A stretch of DNA of 27,378 nucleotides, taken from NCBI GenBank assembly GCA_016840465.1, contig JAEOSH010000024.1, positions 1 through 27,378 on the forward strand, read 5' to 3'. The notes beneath the pieces were generated by a model that did no database searches, was not told the origin of the DNA, and worked only from the letters and a program-made list of their open reading frames with translations. Source of the stretch: Candidatus Baldrarchaeum yapensis. GTDB lineage: Archaea; Asgardarchaeota; Baldrarchaeia; Baldrarchaeales; Baldrarchaeaceae. Position 1 is the stretch's first letter. Each line of letters opens with the position of its first letter. Below, piece by piece: positions 21,151-27,378 of the stretch. The translations under genes were made by a program, and so were the position numbers.

Positions 21151-21450
21151 GGAAACTGGTAAGACTTGTGCAAGGGGTCACCCGACTCGGCAATTTTTTC
21201 CGTTAGATGGGCATGTTGCTTCTGATATCTCTGCAAATAAGTATATGGGGAAGCGAAGACGTTATTGTGAATAAAGGGGTATTGCACCGATTTGGATGTT
21301 TTTCGAGAAAGTCGCATATTTGGACGTATAGAGGGTGAAAAATATGATGCTCAAATGTAAGAATGAAGGGGGCCGTATCGAATTGTATTTCGAAACCATA
21401 TCCTCGACGAATTCTCATTCTTCTCACAGGCATAGGGACACAATAGTAAG
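21151..21450. other. Intergenic region between the nad operon and the RHH-type VapBC pair
   Basis: Two open frames (60 and 90 codons) cross this stretch but have no ribosome site, low-complexity His/Tyr/Pro composition and no family features. No RNA gene or strong hairpin is seen. Confidence 0.5.
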
Positions 21451-21478
21451 GCTTTATGTATATGTGTTCTATCACATA
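21451..21478 (+). promoter_or_regulatory. TATA box and inverted-repeat operator of the RHH-type VapBC pair
   Basis: GCTTTATGTATA at 21451-21462 is the TATA box. TATGTG (21461-21466) and CACATA (21473-21478) form a dyad with a 6-base centre, next to it and before the transcript start. AAGGTGAT at 21485-21492 is the ribosome site for ATG 21496. Confidence 0.55.
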
Positions 21479-21495
21479 AAAGCTAAGGTGATAGT

Positions 21496-21738
21496 ATGGT
21501 TAAACGCACAACTGTAATTCTCGATGACGACGTATACGAAAAACTCGTTAGGGAGAGTGTGAGAAGGTATGGCACCACTAAGGCCATTTCTAAGGTACTG
21601 AACGAGTTGCTAAGAGAAGCACTTTCGGCAAAGGACGAGATCATTCGCCTCTTATACTCGGATAAGGTTGTAAAGATCTCGGCAAGGGATTTCGAGGAGT
21701 TTCGTAGAGAGTTAAGCGGAAGGATTGATGATCGATGA
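21496..21738 (+). CDS. Ribbon-helix-helix antitoxin (VapB)
   Basis: 80 residues. VKRTTVILDDDVYEKLVRESVRRYGTTKAISKVLNELL is a CopG/RHH DNA-binding domain: one beta-strand, then two helices. The C-terminal KISARDFEEFRRELSGR is a charged helix for toxin binding. It overlaps the toxin start by 4 bases (ATGA) and probably binds the dyad at 21461-21478. Confidence 0.85.
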   Translation: MVKRTTVILDDDVYEKLVRESVRRYGTTKAISKVLNELLREALSAKDEIIRLLYSDKVVKISARDFEEFRRELSGRIDDR

Positions 21739-22169
21739 TCATGGACACAACGTACATTTTACCTCTAGCACGGATAGATGTGGACACGGATCTACTGAAG
21801 GCAATCGTGGAGGGCAGAGTCAAGCACAGGGTTGATTTCCACGACCTCAAGGTAAGCTTAATTTCCATATTTGAGCTGCAGGCAAAGGGTGCGAAATTGG
21901 GTGTACCCCCCGGAGACGTTATTAAAGCTGTCGATGTCATTTTCAGGGCGTTTGAGGTTATACCCTTCTACCGTAAGGATATTGTCGAGAATGCTCATAA
22001 AGTGCGGAAGTTAATAAACGACTACATAGACTGCATAGTGCTCGCCACCGCAATCTCGCTAGACGAGGACCTGATCACGGAGGATTCGCTGATACTATCT
22101 ATGAAGGAGAAAATAGAGAAAAAATTCGGGATAAGGGTTTTCTGCTATAGGGATCTGGTGAAAGTGTGA
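21735..22169 (+). CDS. PIN-domain toxin (VapC)
   Basis: A 144-residue PIN protein. Acidic positions: D4 in IMDTTYILPLARIDV, the Glu of SLISIFELQAKG, the Asp pair of NDYIDCIVLATAISL, and Glu-Asp in DEDLITEDSLIL. The DTTYILP opening resembles that of the other VapC in this window (DSSYILP), but the partners differ (RHH here, AbrB there). ATG 21735 overlaps the antitoxin stop. ATG 21741 is an alternative. Confidence 0.85.
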   Translation: MIMDTTYILPLARIDVDTDLLKAIVEGRVKHRVDFHDLKVSLISIFELQAKGAKLGVPPGDVIKAVDVIFRAFEVIPFYRKDIVENAHKVRKLINDYIDCIVLATAISLDEDLITEDSLILSMKEKIEKKFGIRVFCYRDLVKV

Positions 22170-22344
22170 ACTTAGATAAAGACTTCACTCACATTGTTAG
22201 CAATTGAAGGGAATGTGCGAAACGAAATTTTGTCATAAAAAATTAATAGAAATCACGTGAGCGGAAAGGTGGGTTTTCCCGATGAGTATCATCTCTATGA
22301 GGTCAAATGTCCGTGTATTTTGCTTATCTTCAGAATTCCGAATT

Positions 22345-23213
22345 TTACCTCAAACCTCTCGCATAAAGATGACACTTTCCTAAAAAAGCGTCTGAATATT
22401 CTTTTCCTGGATGCGATTTTCCTCCGTACAGTCTTCTGCACTTATCTAATACATCCGGAAAGAACTTGCTCACAACCCTAAAATACGCGTCCTTTCCCAA
22501 CACCATACAGTGTTAATGGACTGAAAAACACGTAGTCGACGCCCAACTCTTTTGCGGTGAGAACCATATTTTCCAACTCGTCATCTGAATCGGAAATGTA
22601 AGGCAAAATTGGCGTGTATGCTACTCCAGCGCAAAAGCCCTTCTCTTTAATTCTACCAAGTGCATCTAGCCTTTCTTTGGGATTCGGAGCCTTTGGCTCG
22701 AAGATCTTGGCAACATTGGTGTTTAGGGTTGAGAGCGAGAACGTCACTAGGACCCTCGTGATTTAATTTGTCCCTGAGGTCGGGCGGAAGTACGGCGGAT
22801 TTGCCGATATCCATCAGCAGGTTGAGGTCCCTCAGAATAAGGGGGGACTTTGTGAGGCAGTGCACGGGGAACCTGTATCTGGCTATCACTTCGAGGCAAC
22901 GTCTTGCCACCCGGTACTTCTCCTCAATGTACATCCAAGGCTTTGTGGCGGAACTCGGAGCGATGAACCCGAACTCCTTCCTCCTAGCTTTTCTGCGCAA
23001 CTCCCTCTCGAGGAGTGTAGGCATATTGACCTTTACCACCAATCCACTGCTCATGGAACTTCCGTACTTGCTCTCCCGAATGTAACAGTAGACGCAGTTG
23101 AACTCGCATAGTTGGTACGGGTTTAGAGAATAATCGTCAAGGAACCACTCATCCCTTCTCTTATGCTTGTTCAGTGACGTTTTCGCAAAGATCTCCCTTA
23201 CCATTGCCTGCAT
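22345..23213 (-). pseudogene. SPL-family radical SAM protein with two +1 frameshifts
   Basis: The 5' part carries the radical SAM motif in LNPYQLCEFNCVYCYIRESK (CxxxCxxC), then CLEVIARYRFPVHCLTKSPLILRD. This is like spore-photoproduct-lyase-related proteins of the Rv2578c type. After KLNHEG the sense continues only in a second frame (VLVTFSLSTLNTNVAKIFEP...AKELGVDYVFFSPLTLYG), and after VGK only in a third (DAYFRVVSKFFPDVLDKCRR, then a short basic tail to TAA at 22345-22347). Both shifts equal one extra base: a G in the GGG run at 22753-22755 and one near 22491-22496. Repaired, it would be about 285 residues. The start is ATG 23213 or 23204. Either a young pseudogene or two assembly indels. 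Confidence 0.75.
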
Positions 23214-23344
23214 CCTCAATTCTTGTAATGCATCGATCCGAGAAAAAGGTGTGTATCTAATACCACATCACACTTTCGATCGCAATTTTTATGAAAACAA
23301 CGTGAGAAGTTCTCGGTTCAAACCAAAAAATGAGGATAAGGAAG

Positions 23345-24273
23345 TCAGTAAAGTGCTGGAAGGTACTCCGTTCTCGGAGTTGTCCTCACGTACCTTATCA
23401 CCATGATTGCGATATCGATGATTATTACGACCAGTACGAGTATCGTTAGCATCTTTGCAAGCGGTATGTACTCCGAGGGTATGGGGATGGCCTTTATGTG
23501 CCTGAAGATGCTCGATGCTCCCTCCTTTTCAACCGCCTCCACGTCAACGGTCAGTACTTGGAGTTGCTCTGTGAAGATGTTCGCGAGTATCAGCCACGGC
23601 ACAAGCATCAGCGAAACCGCGGACTTCAGCACGTCAAATGCGTAGTTCTCCTGCTCCTTATACCTGACGTAAAAATACTCACCGAGGCATACAAGTCCGT
23701 AGAGCGTGAGGTAGGCGGTGACTGTGTAGATGAACAGTCTGCTGAGCCATTGTAGCGGTAGCGACAGTCCATATACGAAGACGAAGTATGCTACGGAGAT
23801 TGAGATGAAGGCGGATGCTACTAGGGAATCTGATGGTTTGACCCGCGGGAAGTAGCGGATCACGGGGACCTCTAGTGTTGCCTTTACAACTTCCTTTGAA
23901 GGCACTTTGACGCGTCTTTCTCTCCTACGAGATTTCAGCGACTCGAAAATCTCTCCGAAGGCGCGCTGTATCATCTCCTTCATCTCCGGGTTGCTGGACA
24001 CAATCGACGTAAAGATGTACAGGAAGACGAAGACGAGGGCCATGGAGAGGAACATCTCCAAAATTACCAGGAAGACCTTGAAGGGCACGACCACCTCGGA
24101 CGCGTAGAGGTAATAAGCGATCCTGATGGAGTAGCCTTATCAATCATGTGCGTCCTCAGTTCCTCGACGATGTCGTCTGCCTTCTCCTCCGGGAGATATC
24201 TCCTGAGTTCGTTCAGATAGTCGTCGATCAATTGGTAGACGTACCGTTCCTCATTCTCTCCCACCGCTCTCAC
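23345..24273 (-). pseudogene. HAAS-type (DUF1700-like) membrane protein with a frameshift, partner of PadR
   Basis: The N-terminal part (from GTG 24273 or 24264) reads ERYVYQLIDDYLNELRRYLP, then EEKADDIVEELRTHMIDKA. This is the HAAS/DUF1700 helical domain that typically accompanies PadR regulators. The frame then fails. From about 24125 another frame reads SIRIAYYLYASEVVVPFKVF and runs for about 260 residues with about six membrane helices to 23345. One base lost (or two gained) near 24120-24130 joins them, and the end of the HAAS domain also looks shortened. GTG 24094 could start the membrane part alone, but it has no ribosome site. The gene overlaps the PadR stop, so the two are coupled. 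HAAS-membrane proteins usually act with PadR in envelope or export control (family knowledge). Confidence 0.6.
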
Positions 24274-24616
24274 CCCCGTAGAGGATATTATTCACCACGG
24301 TGATGAGCACCGCCCAGAATGCCCGCATTTTCCTGAGTACGTCCATGCCGCGGGGGGTTATCTTGTAATACCTGCGGGCTTTGCCTTCCCTGTAGCGCCA
24401 CTCTCCCTTTAGGTATCCTCTCTCCTCCAGTCTCCTGAGGAGAGGGTAGAGAGTCCCCTCCTCTATCCTCAGAATGCCACCGCTCAGGGCGTCGAGCTCC
24501 TTTGAGATTTCATAGCCGTACATTTCTCTTGTGCTGAGGAGAGAGAGTATGCACATTTCGAGAATCCCTCGTTTCAATTCCTTTTTCCAAGCATCATCTT
24601 CGAAACTTTCACTCAT
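24251..24616 (-). CDS. PadR-family transcriptional regulator
   Basis: A 121-residue winged-helix protein. KRGILEMCILSLLSTREMYGYEISKELDAL, IEEGTLYPLLRRLEERGYLKGEW and GKARRYYKITPRGMDVLRKM are the classic PadR motifs, and a C-terminal helix (RAFWAVLITVVNNIL) serves dimerisation. It is the first gene of an operon with the HAAS-type membrane protein. The inverted repeat at 24627-24670 overlaps its promoter and is the likely autoregulatory site. Confidence 0.92.
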   Translation of the reverse strand: MSESFEDDAWKKELKRGILEMCILSLLSTREMYGYEISKELDALSGGILRIEEGTLYPLLRRLEERGYLKGEWRYREGKARRYYKITPRGMDVLRKMRAFWAVLITVVNNILYGGESGGRE

Positions 24617-24626
24617 CTTGGATCAC

Positions 24627-24670
24627 TATATACATAGTATCACTAGGTATCTTGTCGTGCTATGTATATA
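24627..24670. promoter_or_regulatory. 11-bp inverted repeat operator/promoter upstream of padR
   Basis: TATATACATAG (24627-24637) and CTATGTATATA (24660-24670) are perfect arms 22 bases apart. Read on the minus strand the distal arm is TATATACATAG, well placed as TATA box (start near 24640, leader about 24 bases). The proximal arm sits at the transcript start. The ATGT/ACAT cores match known PadR operators. Confidence 0.65.
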
Positions 24671-24858
24671 AGGCTTATGAATCGGCACCGTCAGTGGGGA
24701 CAATTCTCGTGAAAATCAGGTAATATTCGTGTGGCTCGATGTCGTGGATTTAAGCAGCAGAATGGTCGAAATGGAGCTCGCAGTGACCGAATGATACCTC
24801 TAAAAATAGATGATGCTGTTATAGTGGCTTGATGTTGGTGTGAACGGTTGGGATCGAT

Positions 24859-25869
24859 GTGGCCGTACCCCGGAAAATAAGAATGTCTATAGGGACCGCA
24901 TCCGTGCTGGGGCTGATGAGGTGCTCCCTCTTAGCGAGACCAACGACCGCCTATCTCATGCTCTATATAGACGGGAGATGCAGAGCGAATTGTGGTTTTT
25001 GTCCACAGGCTAGGAGTAGTTCCACAAATACAAAATTTCTGTCAAGGGTTGTCTGGCCGCCCTTCGAGTTCGAAAAAGTGCTGCACGCGCTCAAAAGATG
25101 CAAATCCGTGGGAATTAGGAGGATTTGCGTACAAACCCTGAATTATGACAGGGTCGTCGAGGACACCGCCGACGTAGTATCTAGGATTCATGAGGAGGTC
25201 CCAGATGTCCCCATATCGGTATCGATACAGCCGATAAGCGAGGAGGGTATGAGGCTTTTGAAGGAAAGCGGCATCGAGAGGATTTCAATACCGGTGGATG
25301 CGGCAACGCCAGAATTGTTCGAGAAAGTGAAGGGATCCAAATGTGGGGGACCATACCGATGGGATCGGCATATGAGAGCGATTGAAACGGCATTGAGAGT
25401 ATTCGGCACCGGTAGTGTGTCTACGCACCTGATCATCGGGTTGGGAGAGACGGAAAGGGAAGCGGTAGAGTTCATACAGAAAATGACGGACATGGGCGTA
25501 CTGGTCGGACTCTTCGCGTTCACGCCAATAAGGGGTACGAGACTTGAGAAATTACCTCCCCCGCCGGTGGATCAGTACAGGCGCGTGCAGATCGCACGTT
25601 ACATAATAGTTCACAGGATTGCGCATGCGGATGATATGGAGTTCTCCGAGGACGGAAGAATAGTATCGTTCGGTATCGACGAAGCGACCCTTAAGGAGAT
25701 AGTCGAGAGTGGGAGACCGTTCATGACGAGCGGATGCCCTCACTGCAACCGCCCCTTCTATAATGAGAGCCCTCGCGGCCCCATTTACAACTACCCCTAT
25801 CCTCCTAGTCGTGCGGATATTGTGAGGATAAAAAGGGAACTGGGCTGGAGCGGTAATCAGGTACAATAG
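24859..25869 (+). CDS. Radical SAM protein, biotin-synthase-related (COG2516-like; LipS-type lipoyl synthase possible)
   Basis: A 336-residue enzyme. C41-x3-C45-x2-C48 in YIDGRCRANCGFCPQARSS binds the SAM [4Fe-4S] cluster. The barrel includes RRICVQTLN, VPISVSIQPISEEGMRLLKE, RISIPVDAATPELFEKVKG, STHLIIGLGETEREAVEF and GLFAFTPIRGTRLEKLPPPP. A C-terminal C293-PH-C296-NRPFYNESPRG, then YNYP, suggests an auxiliary cluster site. This layout fits the archaeal biotin-synthase-like group that, to my recollection, contains the two-part lipoyl synthases LipS1/LipS2. That assignment is tentative and no partner is adjacent. GTG 24859 is used, and ATG 24883 is possible. TATA-like GTTATAGTGG lies near 24815. 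Confidence 0.8.
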   Translation: MAVPRKIRMSIGTASVLGLMRCSLLARPTTAYLMLYIDGRCRANCGFCPQARSSSTNTKFLSRVVWPPFEFEKVLHALKRCKSVGIRRICVQTLNYDRVVEDTADVVSRIHEEVPDVPISVSIQPISEEGMRLLKESGIERISIPVDAATPELFEKVKGSKCGGPYRWDRHMRAIETALRVFGTGSVSTHLIIGLGETEREAVEFIQKMTDMGVLVGLFAFTPIRGTRLEKLPPPPVDQYRRVQIARYIIVHRIAHADDMEFSEDGRIVSFGIDEATLKEIVESGRPFMTSGCPHCNRPFYNESPRGPIYNYPYPPSRADIVRIKRELGWSGNQVQ

Positions 25870-25926
25870 ACAACTCGTTTAAATCGTCAAACTCAATTAA
25901 CTTTAGAGCATGCGGATCGTGGGCCC

Positions 25927-26751
25927 ATGAAAGAACTATCATCCGATGAGATGATTGAGAGGATCAGGAGGGTGCTTGAGAGGTACAGAGATGATATTCT
26001 ATTTGCATATGTCTTCGGATCAGTGGCCAAGGGGACCGTATCGTATCGCGATATCGACATTGCTGTGCACCTACGGGAAAAACCAGCTCGTGAAAGGTTA
26101 GAGATTCTCTCCAAACTCGTATATGAAATAAGCGAGTCATTAGGAGTGAATCCCTCAAAGATAGATCTTGTTGAGATTTCCAATGTCCCGCGATCACTGA
26201 AATACGCCATAGTTAAGGAGGGAATCCGTATCTTAGGTGATGACAAACAAATTTTCGAGGAGGCATTGATTTTCTATCCTGAACTGCAAATCGATGTCAG
26301 GATATGGGGCTCCCTCGATCCGGACCCTAAGCCCGATAAGACAATCTTGGAGTCACGGGTTAGTGAATTGAGAAGAAATATTGAGTATCTGAGGAAGGAA
26401 GTGCTCGGTAAGAAGGTCGAGGAAGTATTAAAGAGTTATAAGGATGTTCTCGCAATGGAAAGGGCCACTCACAGGGCGATCGAGGCGATTCTGGATATAT
26501 GCAGACATCTAGTTAGTGTGTACAATTTAGGGGTAGCGGAGAGCTATGGCGAGTACCCACGTCGGCTTGCCGACGCTGGTCTCATGCCTAAAGAGTTAGC
26601 GGAAAGTATAAGGAAGCTTGCGGGTCTCAGAAACATACTTGTGCACAGGTATTTAAAGTTAGATTATAAGTTATTGCGCGAAATGATAAAGATACTTGTC
26701 GAAGAGGTCTATTCGAAGTTTGTTGAGTGGTGTAAATCATTGCTCAAGTGA
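25927..26751 (+). CDS. Fused MNT nucleotidyltransferase-HEPN protein (MntA/HepT-type in one chain)
   Basis: 274 residues. The N-terminus has the minimal nucleotidyltransferase signature G31-SVAKG36 with D42-x-D44 (SYRDIDIAVHL). The C-terminus is a helical HEPN domain with R235-x4-H240-x-Y242 in LRNILVHRYLKL. In the two-gene MntA-HepT toxin-antitoxin systems, the HEPN RNase is silenced when the nucleotidyltransferase AMPylates the Tyr of this RX4HXY motif. Here both functions are one reading frame with a linker of about 40 residues (115-160). ATG 25927 opens the frame, with TATA-like CGTTTAAATCG near 25875. A gene for an ATPase/nuclease-like protein converges from the right, 5 bases away. Confidence 0.85.
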   Translation: MKELSSDEMIERIRRVLERYRDDILFAYVFGSVAKGTVSYRDIDIAVHLREKPARERLEILSKLVYEISESLGVNPSKIDLVEISNVPRSLKYAIVKEGIRILGDDKQIFEEALIFYPELQIDVRIWGSLDPDPKPDKTILESRVSELRRNIEYLRKEVLGKKVEEVLKSYKDVLAMERATHRAIEAILDICRHLVSVYNLGVAESYGEYPRRLADAGLMPKELAESIRKLAGLRNILVHRYLKLDYKLLREMIKILVEEVYSKFVEWCKSLLK

Positions 26752-26756
26752 TATGG

Positions 26757-27378
26757 TCACCAGTGCGGGAAGTTCAACTTTTTAGCCAGCAATTTTACGA
26801 AATTAGGCGATAAGATCGTGATATTTTCTCTCACGGCCTCTGCCACCGCCGCCCTGCTGGGTTCTCCCTCTACGAGGACAAAGATCCCCATCACATTCTT
26901 ATCTCTAACCTCCTCCCTAATTTTCCTGACTCTCTCGGAGAATCTCCTTATTTCCTGAGGGGATATTTCTCTCGTCACCGCCTTAACCTCGAATACGAGT
27001 ATGTTTTCATCTTCTGCAATCACGTCAGCATTTTCGATTCCCCTAAGAAAGTTTTCGGTTTCTTTCTTGCTGAAGACTCTCTTTATCCTAAGGATAAACT
27101 TGTCCTTCGTTCCGTAGAACATCTCCCCTCTTCTCCCCTCGTAAATCTCTAAGACCTTCCCCTCCGCCTCCCTCAGGAGTTCCCTGAAGTAAGACTCGGC
27201 GGTTATTCCGAATGCCCTCGCCAGCAGTGATGGAGTGTCCCTCCGGGGCTCGACCCTGAGGACGAGCCATTCCCTCATGAGGGGGTAGCTTAAGCGATAT
27301 CTCACCTCCACTCTCTCCTTCTCTCTGTCCAGAAGCCCCAACCTCACAAGTTCCTCCAGCACTATGTATGCGGAGTCC
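26757..27378 (-). CDS. C-terminal part of an archaeal ATPase-type protein with a PD-(D/E)XK-like domain (5' truncated)
   Basis: The frame is open to the right edge (about 206 residues visible), so GTG 27362 is not a true start. VLEELVRLGLLDREKERVEVRYRLSYPLMREWL is the winged-helix end of archaeal P-loop ATPases (COG1672/DUF234-like, Y-x-(I/L)-x-x-P-x-x-x-x-W). After it, IENADVIAEDENILVFEVKAVTREI offers a D...ExK pattern of the restriction-endonuclease fold, as in DUF234. The ATPase portion lies beyond the window. Such proteins are frequent in archaea, and their role is unclear. Confidence 0.65.
   Translation of the reverse strand, partial: DSAYIVLEELVRLGLLDREKERVEVRYRLSYPLMREWLVLRVEPRRDTPSLLARAFGITAESYFRELLREAEGKVLEIYEGRRGEMFYGTKDKFILRIKRVFSKKETENFLRGIENADVIAEDENILVFEVKAVTREISPQEIRRFSERVRKIREEVRDKNVMGIFVLVEGEPSRAAVAEAVRENITILSPNFVKLLAKKLNFPHW

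Noticed and set aside
21203-21475. Minus-strand ORF of 90 codons upstream of vapB
   Set aside because: It runs through the vapB TATA box and operator and has no ribosome site.
22257-22481. Plus-strand ORF opposite the end of the SPL-like gene
   Set aside because: It is antisense to the recovered third-frame C-terminus of the radical SAM pseudogene and lacks a family match.
1-27378. CRISPR arrays, rRNA genes, insertion sequences
   Set aside because: No regularly spaced direct repeats, no rRNA-like stretches and no transposase-like protein were seen on either strand.

Overview
The window is archaeal. Genes are preceded by purine-rich Shine-Dalgarno sites (GGAGGTG, GAGGTGGT) and by TATA boxes about 25-35 bases before the inferred transcript start, several starts are GTG or TTG, and T-tracts rather than hairpins follow genes. 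The gene set is also archaeal: a tungsten AOR-family oxidoreductase, archaeal ThiC, a NadA-NadX-NadC route to NAD, a solo B3/B4 protein, a Mth938-like protein and several VapBC pairs. It suggests an uncultivated, probably anaerobic and thermophilic archaeon; I cannot place it further. Bases 1-19 are the Tn5/Nextera mosaic end, so the left edge is a contig end from a tagmented library. Both terminal genes are cut.

Layout. 20-2788: a truncated beta-sandwich protein, a solo B3/B4 protein and a decayed archaeal ATPase. 2839-4990 (minus): a dicluster ferredoxin and an AOR-family enzyme. 5390-8852: a GT4 glycosyltransferase, a small orphan, and a minus-strand operon for a glycosylated secreted protein and two membrane proteins. 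9197-11602: Mth938-like, a polytopic membrane protein, a degenerate PIN-like protein, a YbaK deacylase and a cupin. 11648-12515: a toxin-first PIN/antitoxin pair. 12641-15141: a DUF169 protein, then a threonine-rich leader ORF, threonine synthase and a probable k-turn (box C/D-like) RNA. 15678-16389: AbrB-type VapBC. 16638-18427: thiC and a coupled unknown gene. 18437-21083 (minus): nadA-nadX-nadC. 21496-22169: RHH-type VapBC. 22345-24616 (minus): a frameshifted radical SAM gene, and a PadR regulator with a frameshifted HAAS-type membrane protein. 24859-27378: a biotin-synthase-like radical SAM enzyme, a fused MNT-HEPN protein and the end of an ATPase/nuclease-type gene.

Most unusual is the thrC leader. 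A TATA box at 13554 is followed by a 31-codon ORF with 11 threonine and 5 isoleucine codons, then by a series of T5 tracts (the archaeal intrinsic terminator signal), then by the Shine-Dalgarno site and start of threonine synthase. The logic is that of the enterobacterial thr leader, but with archaeal signals. Just after thrC a TATA box precedes a 71-nt hairpin whose base has the geometry of a k-turn built from C-box-like and D-box sequences.

The three toxin-antitoxin pairs and the PadR gene each carry an inverted or tandem repeat in the core promoter, as expected for autoregulation. Three genes (ATPase, SPL-like radical SAM, HAAS protein) are broken by one-base shifts or a stop, so local gene decay or assembly indels should be considered.
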